Origin: Glaciecola sp. UBA1851 | GTDB taxonomy: Bacteria; Pseudomonadota; Gammaproteobacteria; Enterobacterales; Alteromonadaceae | Direction of reading: 5' to 3' | DNA: 64,000 bases | Assembly: GCA_002338515.1 (NCBI GenBank) | Contig: DDIL01000022.1 | Span: 378-64,377 of the forward strand | Shown here: one piece after another, positions 17,445 through 27,785 of the stretch | Position numbering within the stretch: the stretch's first letter is position 1 | How the letters are laid out: every line of letters starts with the position of its first letter | Translations under genes and position numbers: made by a program | Notes under the pieces: model-generated | Told to the model about the DNA's origin: nothing | Databases searched by the model: none | Seen by the model: only the letters and a program-made list of their open reading frames with translations

Positions 17445-20400
17445 TGATAGTTAGCCACGCTCGTTTTTATTTCACTCCAATAATTGATAACATTCTCAAT
17501 TTCTAACAATAATAAAGATATTTGTTTAGAGCATTCAGGCAGCTCACTAGTTTTTAACGCTGTTTCTGTGGCGCTACAGTAGGCTTGCAAGCTAGGTACG
17601 CCAGTGTAGCAGCAGACGCCATGTAGCTTATGAATATAATTCTGCACATCTTGCGCGTTTTGATTCTGCCAAGCTAATTCAATTTCAGAGTTAGATTTTG
17701 ATAACTGAGATACAAAGTCTTCTAAAAATTGATAAGCAGCTTCTTTATTTTTATCACTTCTCTGCACTGCTAATTCCCAGTCAATAGATGTAATAGATGT
17801 GGCAATATCAGTGTTTACAGATTCATTTGAATGCTGCTGAGAGATACTGCACCACTCATTAATTAATTGAATTAAATTATCTAACTCAATAGGTTTAGAT
17901 AGAAAATCATCCATTCCTGAATTGAGGAAATGTTGCTTTTCAGCCTCTAGCGCGTGCGCCGTTACGGCAATTATGGGAGTGCCAATATTCAACTTGGTTT
18001 TTCTAATATGTTTAGCCGCCTCTATTCCGTCCATTATTGGCATTTGAATATCCATTAATATCAGATCATACTCTTCACGTTTACACTGTTTAATTGCTTC
18101 TTTACCGCTATAGGCTAGGTCAAGCCTAATAGGGGTCCCTACCATCCAAGTCTCTAATAGTTTTAAATTCAGTTCCATATCATCCACGGCAAGTAGCTTT
18201 AGATGAGGAAGGGTATAAAGTACATCATGAGCATTGTGATAATTGGATATTTCATTGGTTCTGCCAATATCGTTTAACTTACGAGTCGTCAAAGGCAATC
18301 TAATTAGAATGGGTGTTTGTGTGAAATCTGTTATTGAGTGCTTAACTGGTTCGGGGCCTGAATACATTAAGACTAGACTTCGACAATTTAGTTTTTTGAG
18401 TTTGTCTAAGGTTTGTTTTCTATTATCTATAGCTCTATAGGGTAGTGAAACAAAAAGATCTATTTGATTTAAATCTATTTCGCTTATGGCGTCTATCTTA
18501 TAGTGCTCAATCACTTCATAACCAAGCAATGCCAATTGCTGTTTGGACGTCACTATGGAGTCTTGCCAATCGTCTATCAAAATGGCATGTTTCCCTATAA
18601 AACTTTGTGTTTTATTTGGCTCCTCACTACTTGTATCGTCTTTTTTAAACGGAATATCTACTGTAAAACATGTACCTTCCGATGGTTGACTGTCAACACT
18701 TAATGCGCCATCCATTAAATCTGTTAACTCTTTACAAATTACTAATCCTAGGCCCGTTCCTTGGTAGGATTTGTTTAAATCGTCATCTAATTGTTGAAAT
18801 GCAGTAAAGAGTTGCTGCATGCCTTTTTTATTTATTCCAATCCCAGTATCTTTTACGCCAAAAGAGATAATACAGTCACTCCCACTTTCATAAATTACTT
18901 TAGCACTAAGCGTAATGTGACCATAGTTAGTAAATTTCTGGGCATTACTAAGAAGGTTACTAAGTAGCTGTTTGAGTTTAAACGTGTCGCCAATTAAATA
19001 GTCTGGTAATTCCCCTACATCAAAAATAAATTCTAAATGCTTTAAATGTGTATTTTTTGCCATCAATGCAACTAGATCTTCAAGCATTTTTCTAGGAGAA
19101 AAAGGCTTAAGAGTAAGTGTTAACTTACCTGCTTCCATTTTAGAAAAATCGAGGATATCGTTTACCACAGTGAGCAAATCAGACGCTGCTGAGTTGATAA
19201 TTCTGACATGCTCTTCACGTTCAGCTAAATTCTTTCTGAAGTTTAATTCTTTACTAAATCCAATTATTGCATTTAATGGGGTACGAATTTCATGTGACAT
19301 ATTGGCTAAAAATTGAGATTTCACCGCGCTCGCTTTTTCTGCTTCTTTTCTCGCTAAATCTAAATGTACATTTTGCTCCTCAATTAAAAGAAAGTTATTT
19401 TGCGCATCGTTTTCCGCTACCTGTACATCGAGTTCTAAGTCATATTGTTTTCTAAGTACCATGGCTAAAAGTAAGACGCCTGTTTGAATCAAAATAGAAA
19501 AATGAAATAATTGATGTTGAAATGTAATACTCGGCAAAACTTCAAACATGAATAAGGCACTAAGTACTGCCCCCAGAGTAGCTGATATCCAACCTACAAG
19601 AAGTGTTCGTGATGGGAAAAAAGCATTTTCAACCGATTGTAAACAAACATATAAATTAAGAAGTACCCCCCCGAACCCAACAGAATAAGTGATAATTAAT
19701 TTATAAAAAGACGTAAGGTTTGGAATGAAAAAAATGAGTAAGCACCCAAAACAAATATAGATAAAAAATTCTAGATTCTTACGTACTATTTTAGATATTT
19801 TATCTGCTGGGATAATAATAATATTTAAAAGCGTACTGGTAATGCTCATTAACACGATCATCGATTCTGCTTTTATATAATGAAATAACGAAGCAAACCA
19901 TGTGGGGAATATTGCCGAGTGCCCACTCCAAATTATTTGGAAAACACAGACTGTAAGTAAATTTAGTAAGAAAACTGTACCTAGAAGATTACTTTTAAAT
20001 ATTGTGAATGCGAGAGCATAGATAAAGAGTATAAGCGTGATGCCATAAAAAACTCCCCAGGATGAAAAGTCCCATATCATTAAAGATTGATGAGAATCGT
20101 AAGTTTGAATATAGATGGGAGCAACCAAGCTCATGCTACTGGATTGGACAAATAAATACACATCTAAAGGCGTGTTCTGAGGGATAGATACTTCAAAAGT
20201 AGGCAGAGGATATAGGCTGGTTTTATTTAAAAAACCATCTGTTTTTGCTATTAGTACTTCATTATTCGATACTACGTATAGTTGAGCATTCTTTAACTGG
20301 GAAAAGCGAATACTAATTATCCATTGTTTCAGTTGTGATGTGTTGGTAAAGGTCGCGTGCATCCATGCGCCATTTTTTAAAAGGCCTAAATTGGCACTCG

Positions 20401-20614
20401 TTGCTTTTTTATATGGGAGAAAAGGTTTGGCTTTTTGAAAATCTTCAAAATCTAAGATACGTGCCTGCTGTGGGTAAATTAAAAAATTGGTTGTAATAAG
20501 CGTCTTGTTGGTTGACGCATTAATTTCAAACGCAGGAGCGCCTGCCAATGAATAGCAACTGAAGAATAGTAGGGTTAACACTAACCATGTGTTGGTAAAA
20601 TCGCGTGCTCTCAA
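17441..20614 (-). CDS. 7TMR-DISM hybrid sensor histidine kinase with pseudo-receiver, receiver and Hpt
   Basis: 1057 aa. Order: signal peptide (1-25), 7TMR-DISMED2-type periplasmic sensor (about 35-175), seven membrane helices (about 183-390), coiled coil, HisKA with H441 (SHEIRTPLN), HATPase_c with DTGIGI and GTGLGL boxes, a receiver-like domain (675-785), a full receiver with phospho-acceptor D855 (LILMDIQMP), and a C-terminal Hpt with H995 (IHKLHG). The first receiver-like domain has no aspartate at the acceptor position (DLFVSLPYR), so it is a pseudo-receiver. The architecture implies a His-Asp-His relay to an unlinked response regulator. DISMED2 domains are thought to bind carbohydrates or other small molecules. 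No regulator gene is adjacent. Confidence 0.93.
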   Translation of the reverse strand: MRARDFTNTWLVLTLLFFSCYSLAGAPAFEINASTNKTLITTNFLIYPQQARILDFEDFQKAKPFLPYKKATSANLGLLKNGAWMHATFTNTSQLKQWIISIRFSQLKNAQLYVVSNNEVLIAKTDGFLNKTSLYPLPTFEVSIPQNTPLDVYLFVQSSSMSLVAPIYIQTYDSHQSLMIWDFSSWGVFYGITLILFIYALAFTIFKSNLLGTVFLLNLLTVCVFQIIWSGHSAIFPTWFASLFHYIKAESMIVLMSITSTLLNIIIIPADKISKIVRKNLEFFIYICFGCLLIFFIPNLTSFYKLIITYSVGFGGVLLNLYVCLQSVENAFFPSRTLLVGWISATLGAVLSALFMFEVLPSITFQHQLFHFSILIQTGVLLLAMVLRKQYDLELDVQVAENDAQNNFLLIEEQNVHLDLARKEAEKASAVKSQFLANMSHEIRTPLNAIIGFSKELNFRKNLAEREEHVRIINSAASDLLTVVNDILDFSKMEAGKLTLTLKPFSPRKMLEDLVALMAKNTHLKHLEFIFDVGELPDYLIGDTFKLKQLLSNLLSNAQKFTNYGHITLSAKVIYESGSDCIISFGVKDTGIGINKKGMQQLFTAFQQLDDDLNKSYQGTGLGLVICKELTDLMDGALSVDSQPSEGTCFTVDIPFKKDDTSSEEPNKTQSFIGKHAILIDDWQDSIVTSKQQLALLGYEVIEHYKIDAISEIDLNQIDLFVSLPYRAIDNRKQTLDKLKKLNCRSLVLMYSGPEPVKHSITDFTQTPILIRLPLTTRKLNDIGRTNEISNYHNAHDVLYTLPHLKLLAVDDMELNLKLLETWMVGTPIRLDLAYSGKEAIKQCKREEYDLILMDIQMPIMDGIEAAKHIRKTKLNIGTPIIAVTAHALEAEKQHFLNSGMDDFLSKPIELDNLIQLINEWCSISQQHSNESVNTDIATSITSIDWELAVQRSDKNKEAAYQFLEDFVSQLSKSNSEIELAWQNQNAQDVQNYIHKLHGVCCYTGVPSLQAYCSATETALKTSELPECSKQISLLLLEIENVINYWSEIKTSVANYH

Positions 20615-21032
20615 AATGGAATATTTCTCGATTTAAAAACAAACTACGTTAAAGACTACAAGTTACAATGTTTTTTTTGAGGAAGTCAACAGAACGTCCC
20701 TTTTTATTGTTAACGTTTTCGACTATATAAATGGTGATAGTTAATTAGGAAACCGACACTATTTTCCACACTAACTCATTGCATACGGTAGTAATCAAAA
20801 CGCAATAAGTGTTGTAATGAAAAATGCGCTTTGGTTATTATCGCTTCATGCTATATCATACAATAGCACGCATGTTTAAGAAGATATAGCAGGCCGCTAG
20901 GCTAAAAATTGACTGAATAATCCGATGATTCAAATATAGTAGTGTTTAAATGAAAATATTCACGAATTTACTATTAGTTATCAAAGCATGATAAGCAAAT
21001 AAAAGAATAAAAATTATGGGTGATTGCGCAAT
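20615..21032. other. Intergenic region between kinase and parC
   Basis: 418 bases, AT-rich, holding the divergent starts of the kinase (minus) and parC (plus). A possible parC promoter is TTGACT (20909-20914) with AAATAT 17 bases later (20932-20937). The parE gene, often a neighbour of parC, is not here. I see no RNA gene or repeat. Confidence 0.6.
20909..20937 (+). promoter_or_regulatory. Candidate sigma-70 promoter for parC
   Basis: TTGACT and AAATAT with 17-base spacing, about 95 bases upstream of the preferred parC start. The -35 matches five of six consensus bases; the -10 is weak. Confidence 0.35.
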
Positions 21033-23324
21033 ATGAATAACGACACCATTATTACTAGTGATGGCATTGAACAAATGCCACTAGGCCGATTCACAGAAGA
21101 TGCCTACCTAAACTATTCAATGTATGTGATTATGGATAGGGCATTACCGCATATTGGGGATGGGCTTAAACCTGTTCAACGGCGCATCATTTATGCGATG
21201 TCAGATTTAGGTTTAAGTAACAATGCTAAATACAAAAAGTCTGCACGTACAGTAGGTGATGTTTTAGGTAAATTTCATCCACATGGCGATAGTGCATGCT
21301 ACGAAGCCATGGTATTAATGGCACAGCCATTTTCTTATCGATACCCATTAGTAGATGGACAAGGAAACTGGGGTGCGCCAGATGATCCAAAGTCGTTCGC
21401 TGCAATGCGTTATACAGAAGCTCGACTTTCCAAATTTAGTGAAATATTACTAACAGAATTAGGTCAAGGAACCGCTGATTGGCAACCCAATTTTGACGGT
21501 ACGTTAAACGAACCCATGGTGTTGCCTGCCAGGTTACCGCATATATTACTAAATGGTGTGACTGGCATTGCGGTTGGTATGGCTACGGATATCCCGCCTC
21601 ATAATGTAAGAGAGTTGGCTAATGCATGCGCTATGTTGCTTGAAAATAGTAAGGCGGAGTTAAGCGAACTTTTAACTATTGTACAAGGCCCAGATTACCC
21701 AACTGACGCTGAAATTATTACACCAAAAGCTGACATTACCAAAATATATGAAACAGGTCGTGGTTCCATCAAAATGCGAGCGGTGTTTCATGAAGATAAT
21801 GGCGAAATTATTATAACCGCATTGCCTCATCAAGCGTCTGGTGCCAAAATAATAGAACAGATTGCCAATCAAATGCAGTCGAAAAAGCTGCCTATGGTAA
21901 GTGATTTACGTGATGAATCTGATCACGAAAACCCAACTCGTTTAGTTATTAGTCCCCGCTCAAATAGAGTCGATATTGAGCAACTAATGCAACATTTGTT
22001 TGCAACCACTGATTTGGAAAAAAGTTATCGCGTCAATATCAACATGATTGGTTTAGACGGCCGTCCACAAGTAAAAGATCTGAAATCTATACTGACTGAA
22101 TGGTTAGAGTTTAGAAAAAATACAGTTATAAGACGTTTGCAGTATCGTCTCGATAAAATATTAGCTCGCTTGCATATTTTAGAAGGTTTATTAATTGCCT
22201 TTTTGAATATAGATGAAGTTATTGAAATTATTCGTCATCATGATGAGCCGAAAAAGGAGTTAATTGCTCGTTTCAATTTATCAGATAAACAAGCCGAAGC
22301 GATCCTTGAATTAAAACTAAGGCATTTAGCTAAGCTTGAAGAAATAAAAATAAAAGGTGAGCAAGAAGAATTAGCCAAAGAACGAGATGCTTTGCAGCTT
22401 TTATTAGGATCTGATCGACGCTTAAAAACGTTAATGAAAAAAGAAATTTTGGCAGATGCAGAAAGTTATGGTGACGACAGACGTAGCCCAATTATAACTC
22501 GCACCGAATCTAAAGCGCTAACTGAAAAAGAACTAATACCTTCAGAGCCCGTCACAGTAGTATTATCTGAAAAAGGTTGGGCAAGATGTGCGAAGGGACA
22601 TGACATAGACGTACAAGGGTTGAGCTATAAATCGGGAGATGGTTATCTATCCAGCGCTAAAGGAAGAAGTAATCAACTTGCGGTCTTTTTAGACTCAGGT
22701 GGGCGCACGTTCTCATGCGACGCTCACTCATTGCCTTCCGCTAGAAGCCAGGGTGAACCGCTTACTGGACGTTTTAGCATAGTGGGTGGCGAAAGTGCTG
22801 AACACGTTATTATGGCAAATGATGAGCAACAATACTTAATTGGCTCAGATGCTGGATACGGATTTGTATCTAGTTTTAAAGATATGGTCACAAAAAACAA
22901 AGCAGGCAAGGCCTTTATTTCGCTGCCTACTGCAGCTAAAGTGATGCACCCAAGTACCATAAATGACATCGAAACAGATTGGTGCTTATGCATATCAAAC
23001 CAAGGCCGGATGTTGCTTTTCCCTCTACGAGATTTGCCTGTATTAGGTAAAGGTAAAGGAAATAAACTCATTAATATACCGTCTGCAAAAGCAAAAATAA
23101 GAGAGGAATATATGACGCAACTAGCTGTCATTCCTGATGGTGCTGCTGTGCGGATTTTTGCTGGGAAGCGCGGTATGTTATTAAATGCTAAAGATTTAAG
23201 TCATTATTATGGGGAAAGAGGGCGCAGGGGTAATAAATTACCCAGAGGATTGCAACGTGTAGATTCAGTTGAAATTGAATTACCCAAAGAGAGTGGCGAT
23301 TCGAAACCGCAAGATTTGGAGTAA
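21033..23324 (+). CDS. parC: DNA topoisomerase IV subunit A
   Basis: 763 aa from the ATG at 21033. Together with ParE it decatenates daughter chromosomes. The active-site tyrosine is Y127 in AMRYTEARL. The quinolone-determining region reads [13 protein letters not shown] with Ser87 and Glu91, matching the susceptible E. coli S80/E84 residues. The C-terminal part carries the beta-pinwheel DNA-wrapping repeats. A TTG nine bases upstream could give three more residues, but its GGG would be only 3 bases away, so the ATG is favoured. parE is not in the window. Confidence 0.96.
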   Translation: MNNDTIITSDGIEQMPLGRFTEDAYLNYSMYVIMDRALPHIGDGLKPVQRRIIYAMSDLGLSNNAKYKKSARTVGDVLGKFHPHGDSACYEAMVLMAQPFSYRYPLVDGQGNWGAPDDPKSFAAMRYTEARLSKFSEILLTELGQGTADWQPNFDGTLNEPMVLPARLPHILLNGVTGIAVGMATDIPPHNVRELANACAMLLENSKAELSELLTIVQGPDYPTDAEIITPKADITKIYETGRGSIKMRAVFHEDNGEIIITALPHQASGAKIIEQIANQMQSKKLPMVSDLRDESDHENPTRLVISPRSNRVDIEQLMQHLFATTDLEKSYRVNINMIGLDGRPQVKDLKSILTEWLEFRKNTVIRRLQYRLDKILARLHILEGLLIAFLNIDEVIEIIRHHDEPKKELIARFNLSDKQAEAILELKLRHLAKLEEIKIKGEQEELAKERDALQLLLGSDRRLKTLMKKEILADAESYGDDRRSPIITRTESKALTEKELIPSEPVTVVLSEKGWARCAKGHDIDVQGLSYKSGDGYLSSAKGRSNQLAVFLDSGGRTFSCDAHSLPSARSQGEPLTGRFSIVGGESAEHVIMANDEQQYLIGSDAGYGFVSSFKDMVTKNKAGKAFISLPTAAKVMHPSTINDIETDWCLCISNQGRMLLFPLRDLPVLGKGKGNKLINIPSAKAKIREEYMTQLAVIPDGAAVRIFAGKRGMLLNAKDLSHYYGERGRRGNKLPRGLQRVDSVEIELPKESGDSKPQDLE

Positions 23325-23362
23325 AGCTAAACAAATCTTGCATAAACAATAGCGGTGTTGAC

Positions 23363-25588
23363 CTACTCGTCGAATGCTTCGGCACCGCTGATACTTTGAA
23401 TTTGTGCAATATCTGCATCACCAGCAAGCACTTTCAGTACGGCATCTTGTGTTAGTGTTCGCATACCTTGTTTCATAGCTAATGATTTCATATGGGGTAT
23501 AGATGCGTTTTTAAATATTAACGCGCGTAATTGTGGTGTCATAGTCAAAAGTTCATGCACGCCTGTTCGCCCGCTATAACCAGTCTCATCACATTCGCTA
23601 CAACCTTTTGCTTGATGCACATGCACTTCATCCGTTAAGCCTAGTTCATCAAAATATTCTTCACCATATTGACGTTTTAGGAAATCTATATCGGTTTGTG
23701 AAGCCTTTACTTGTGTTTTACAATTATTGCACAACGTACGAATAAGCCGTTGAGCTAATATACCAATACAGGCATCTGAGAAGTTGACGGGGTCTATACC
23801 TAAATCCAGTAACCTGGTAATGGTCTCAGGGGCTGAATTAGTATGCAACGTTGATAAAACCAAATGGCCTGTAAGCGAAGCTTCAATGCCAGCATAAGCG
23901 GTTTCTTTATCACGCATTTCACCAATTAATATTATATCTGGATCTGCTCGCAAAAATGCTCTAAGCGCATTAGCAAAATTAAAGCCTATTTTAGCGTTAA
24001 CTTGCACTTGATTTAATCGGTACTGCGTTATTTCTACTGGATCTTCTGCTGTCCAAATTTTCTTCTCAGGTGTATTTAAATGTCCAAGTATTGCATGAAG
24101 CGTGGTTGTTTTACCTGAGCCGGTTGGGCCTACCACTAAGAAAACACCATGCGGCATATTCATCATTTTCTTAAGCCTTGCCATATTTGGCGAAGACATA
24201 TTGATTTTGTTTAAAGGCATGGCGTTACTAGCAGCTAGTATCCGCATTGTGACTCCTTCGCCCTTGACTGTAGGAATGGTCGCTACCCGTGCCTCAACAT
24301 TTTGACCTAAAGCAATAAAAACCAATTTACCATCTTGAGGAAGGCGTTTTTCAGCAATATTTAAACCCGCCATAATTTTAATTCGGGCAACAACTGCATT
24401 GTGGTGACTGGAAGGAATACGATTCACATCGCGCATAATCCCATCTACTCGCATCCGTACTTCGGTCGGGCCCTCAATATCAGGATCAATATGTATGTCT
24501 GAAGCGTTCACTCTTTTCGCTTCGGTTAATACGCTGGTAACTAACCTAACAATAGCAGGCTCATCTTCAGCAATAGATTCATTTGTATCGCTGCTTTCCC
24601 CCTCCGTAGTATGAATTTCTTCTAGTATATTATCAAAATCACTAGAAGAATCAGATGCACTACTCTCTCCTAAGTACTCTAAAACTTGATTGGGTAAGCT
24701 ATATGCTAATTGATAATCTTCTGTGCCTAAAGCGCTTTCAATTTCCATCAATATTGATGCGTTATTTGGTTCGTTCATTAACACAATTAAGTGCTCTTTT
24801 TCATCAGCAAGAACAGCAACAAAATTACGTTTTAAATAGGATATGTTTAATTTAACGTCTTTGTGGGTAAGGTGATATTGCTTAGGAAGAAATTCTATAT
24901 AGGGTACTTGATAGTGAATGGCTAAAGCTTCACCAATTTGACGTTCTGTCACTTTTTGTTCTGATAAAAGGTTTTGTGTTATTTGGCGAATAGATGCATT
25001 GCTGAGTATATTTTCAAAAATACTGGCAGGAACTAGTCCTGTTTCGACTAAATAATCGAAGGGTCTATTAGTTCCGCCCAATTGCAATTTAAACGCTGAT
25101 GCTAGAATGTTAGCAACACTGATACCTGTTGTCAGATCTTCATTTGTAAATCCATCCCCGCCTTTGTTTAGTATTTCCAGCACACCAAGTAAAACGCCCT
25201 CATTCATAATAGGTAAACATAAAATACTTTGCGTTTTAAAGCGTCCTTGGCGATCGTATTTCTTATCAAACCTTAATTTGAAATGTATTTCTTTTAACAA
25301 AGACTCATCGTATACGTCATTTATTAATAAAGGCTGATGCGCCATAGCAACATAGCCGGCAATAGATTGAGTCGTTACGGGTACTCTAAGTTCACGGGTT
25401 TCGCTACCCGTTTTAAAGCGAGCAACTAGATCTCTATGATGCGAACGACGTTGAAAAATTGATATTCGTTGCGCATTGAACATGCCAAGTATAAGGGGCT
25501 CTATATGCTCGTAAGCTTGTTCTAAACTGGTATATTCTTTTGTTGTCGCTTCAAGAGCTTTGAGAGTTTTTGAACCTAATTCATTCAT
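23363..25588 (-). CDS. GAF domain plus GspE/PilB-type secretion ATPase (orphan)
   Basis: 741 aa: an N-terminal GAF domain (about 20-165), a T2SSE_N-like module (about 185-305), an acidic linker (305-340) and the hexameric GspE/PilB/MshE ATPase core. Walker A is GPTGSGKTTT at 487-496, with Asp box DPDIILIGEMRD and His box LSTLHTNSAPET following. Two CxxC pairs (CNNC and CSEC) form the C-terminal zinc site. Such ATPases power pilin assembly or type II secretion, but no pilin or secretion gene is nearby and the GAF sensor is not part of the standard enzymes. It may serve an unlinked pilus system with ligand control. It runs tail to tail with parC. Confidence 0.88.
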   Translation of the reverse strand: MNELGSKTLKALEATTKEYTSLEQAYEHIEPLILGMFNAQRISIFQRRSHHRDLVARFKTGSETRELRVPVTTQSIAGYVAMAHQPLLINDVYDESLLKEIHFKLRFDKKYDRQGRFKTQSILCLPIMNEGVLLGVLEILNKGGDGFTNEDLTTGISVANILASAFKLQLGGTNRPFDYLVETGLVPASIFENILSNASIRQITQNLLSEQKVTERQIGEALAIHYQVPYIEFLPKQYHLTHKDVKLNISYLKRNFVAVLADEKEHLIVLMNEPNNASILMEIESALGTEDYQLAYSLPNQVLEYLGESSASDSSSDFDNILEEIHTTEGESSDTNESIAEDEPAIVRLVTSVLTEAKRVNASDIHIDPDIEGPTEVRMRVDGIMRDVNRIPSSHHNAVVARIKIMAGLNIAEKRLPQDGKLVFIALGQNVEARVATIPTVKGEGVTMRILAASNAMPLNKINMSSPNMARLKKMMNMPHGVFLVVGPTGSGKTTTLHAILGHLNTPEKKIWTAEDPVEITQYRLNQVQVNAKIGFNFANALRAFLRADPDIILIGEMRDKETAYAGIEASLTGHLVLSTLHTNSAPETITRLLDLGIDPVNFSDACIGILAQRLIRTLCNNCKTQVKASQTDIDFLKRQYGEEYFDELGLTDEVHVHQAKGCSECDETGYSGRTGVHELLTMTPQLRALIFKNASIPHMKSLAMKQGMRTLTQDAVLKVLAGDADIAQIQSISGAEAFDE

Positions 25589-25731
25589 AAAGTTAGCCGT
25601 TGTCTATTTGAGATATGCAGAACTACCGTTTAACTAAAGGTCTATGTAGCGGTAATTTTCTACTTGTCTTTAAAAATTGTGAATGCACATTAACCGATCA
25701 CCGTTGCAAAGCGTGGCTGAGAAAATATTCG

Positions 25732-26967
25732 TTAAGCAATATTTTTGCCTTTTTCGGTAGCGAGTGATACGACTGAACTATCATCTTTTTTTATTGCTTG
25801 TAGTCGCTTGATTGTATTAGGGCAATAAACCGCGAAGCTATGTCCACCTGATATTTTCGCTTCTTTTAAAGCCAAATTAGCGTGTTTGTTTATCTCGGAT
25901 GTATCTATTATTCTGGTATGATCTAACTCAGCAATTCCACCACTTATAGTAATAGTGTCATAATCTACCACAGAGGAAAATTCATGTTCTATTTCCATAT
26001 CGTCTATAGTGTTCATCATTTTTTTGACGAAAGGTGATGCAAGCTCTGCGTTAACGTGAGGTAAGAGGAGAACAAATTGGTTTTCACTGTATCGAGCAAC
26101 AAACTCTCCGCCTCTTGCCATTGCATTTGATAGCTGTTTTGCAACAACAATAAGTAATTTATCACTGTTCTCTTCGCCATAATTTTCCTTATACTCAGCG
26201 TAAGAATCAATTTCTAAAATTGCGATGCTTAAGTCAGCCCTGACGCGTTTAGCTCGGCGTGTTTCATGATTGATCATTAACTCGAAGAATTTTCGGTTAT
26301 AAATATGTGTTAATGAATCTTCGATAGTAAGACTATCAATTTTGTTTTTGTATCTTTGATTCAATTTAACTTCATGCTTAAATTTATCTTTTAGCACCAT
26401 GTTTTGTTTCAAAGCGACATGAAATGATAACCCGATATATAGGAATAAAGCACCGTATAAACCTAGTGCAATAGCAAACTTATAGCCTGTGGGAGTCTGC
26501 AAATATGCCAACATGCCAACAACGGGTATGATTATAGGAAGAGCTTGTGACAATGCGCCTCTTCTAGAGCCAAAGCAAGGTACAACTATGCTCGATATAT
26601 GCATTGCAACAATAAAGCAAACTGTAGGGATCAGGTTTTCAGGATTATTATGAATGACAAAACTGTAAGCAACAGCAAATACTAACCCTGTGCAAAGACT
26701 AGTATTTGCAAAAATAGATTCCCATTTTCTTAAGGCTTCCAATTCAGGCTCTCTTCTTCTAAAAAAAGATAAACCCAATAAACTAACTAAAATAGAAATA
26801 GTAAGAAGCGCAAACCAATGGGTTATGAATTTATCATTCACTTGTCCGGCCGTAACATAGACCAAAAATGCGGCTGCCAATACATGCGCGAGAGTAATAA
26901 TTAATGTATTGCGGAATAACTTTGCAACTTGAGTATTTTCTATCGACTCTACAGATGTCGCTTTCAT
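25732..26967 (-). CDS. Membrane protein with degenerate GGDEF domain
   Basis: 411 aa with about six membrane helices (residues 18-190), a short coiled coil, and a GGDEF-fold domain (about 210-375) recognisable from DSLTHIYNRKFFELM onward. The signature motif reads SENQF (294-298) where RxGGDEF/GGEEF would stand, so the glycine pair and the metal/catalytic acid are missing. The upstream GH..GD element is also altered (YGEENSDK). It is therefore probably not an active diguanylate cyclase; it may sense c-di-GMP or GTP or act by protein contact. It lies upstream of the GAF-GspE gene on the same strand (143-base gap), possibly a functional pair. Confidence 0.85.
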   Translation of the reverse strand: MKATSVESIENTQVAKLFRNTLIITLAHVLAAAFLVYVTAGQVNDKFITHWFALLTISILVSLLGLSFFRRREPELEALRKWESIFANTSLCTGLVFAVAYSFVIHNNPENLIPTVCFIVAMHISSIVVPCFGSRRGALSQALPIIIPVVGMLAYLQTPTGYKFAIALGLYGALFLYIGLSFHVALKQNMVLKDKFKHEVKLNQRYKNKIDSLTIEDSLTHIYNRKFFELMINHETRRAKRVRADLSIAILEIDSYAEYKENYGEENSDKLLIVVAKQLSNAMARGGEFVARYSENQFVLLLPHVNAELASPFVKKMMNTIDDMEIEHEFSSVVDYDTITISGGIAELDHTRIIDTSEINKHANLALKEAKISGGHSFAVYCPNTIKRLQAIKKDDSSVVSLATEKGKNIA

Positions 26968-27333
26968 GATTTATATCTCATCATTTGTGAAGTAAATCTC
27001 GATAAAAGATTTATTGGTTTTTTGATATCGCCTAGATATATAGACTTAACGATTCTGAGTAACATAGTAAAATGTCAAATGAAACCTAGGTTGTTTTCTA
27101 CAACACTTACTTATCGGTAATGATACCCATAACCTTTAACAGGTTTTCCACTCAACTATTTCAATTTATTAATTATGAAAAAACATTCATACTGAATACT
27201 GGGGTTTTTATTATGAATTTACCTCAAAATAAGACACTAAATACTAAAGGTTCATATCAAAATTGAAACAACACCCAAATATAAGAATGATGGTATCGAA
27301 AGTAATTTTTATTGGAATTTAAAAGCACCCTAC

Positions 27334-27362
27334 GTCATTCCCACGTAAGTGGGAACCTCTAA
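27334..27362. repeat. REP-like hairpin, copy 1 (inverted orientation)
   Basis: GTCATTCCCAC, loop GTAA, then GTGGGAACC: 7-bp stem at 27338-27344 and 27349-27355. The flanking GTCAT matches copies 2 and 3 when these are read on the opposite strand, so it faces them. The ATTCCC-N8-GGGAA layout is like widespread small extragenic palindromes of proteobacteria. Confidence 0.75.
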
Positions 27363-27436
27363 CAACACAAGAGTTGTTTAAACAATAATAATGTTTAGAT
27401 TATTGAAAAAAATAGCTTTTTTCTTGTTTACTATGC

Positions 27437-27504
27437 TGTTTAGGGGGTTCCCACTGTTGTGGGAATGACCTAGGAACATTGAAGTATAGATAAGAAAAAT
27501 CCGT
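27437..27504. repeat. 68-bp tandem repeat unit, copy 2 hairpin
   Basis: Begins TGTTTAGGGGGTTCCCAC and includes the stem TTCCCAC (27448-27454) / GTGGGAA (27459-27465), then GACCTAGGAA and a shared AAGTATAGA. The following unit repeats it with a period of 68 bases. Confidence 0.85.
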
Positions 27505-27572
27505 TGTTTAGGGGGTTACCGCCTGCGCGGTAATGACCTAGGAAGGTTGAAGTATAGAGGTGAAAAATTCGC
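27505..27572. repeat. 68-bp tandem repeat unit, copy 3 hairpin
   Basis: Begins TGTTTAGGGGGTTACCGC with the stem TTACCGC (27516-27522) / GCGGTAA (27527-27533). Compared with copy 2, two stem positions changed and both partners changed with them, keeping all seven pairs. The flanking sequence is otherwise nearly identical. Confidence 0.85.
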
Positions 27573-27785
27573 TAATTCAATCAACACCAGCTCAGCACAC
27601 ATTTATTCAAACTAAGAGCATATATTGATTGCCAACCTGATCATTCACTTAGCCAATACACATAGTCAGTTACATATATCGTAATACATTCTACACAGCT
27701 TAGACTATACTATGAACAACAACACTAAGTACGTTTAGTAACCATTCTATAGGTTAGGCTGATAGCTATATACAGGAAAGATAAA

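Larger units (their letters stand above)
26968..27785. other. Long intergenic region with hairpin repeats
   Basis: 818 bases without a credible gene. The left third is plain AT-rich upstream sequence of the GGDEF-like gene. The centre (27334-27572) holds three REP-like hairpins, two of them in a 68-bp tandem repeat. The right part precedes the small lipoprotein gene. I see no transposase or RNA gene. Confidence 0.75.

Noticed and set aside
21033..23324. Quinolone-resistance change in parC
   Set aside because: Ser87 and Glu91 correspond to the susceptible state.
26968..27785. CRISPR array in the repeat patch
   Set aside because: Only two direct units with no spacer between them; hairpin elements fit better.
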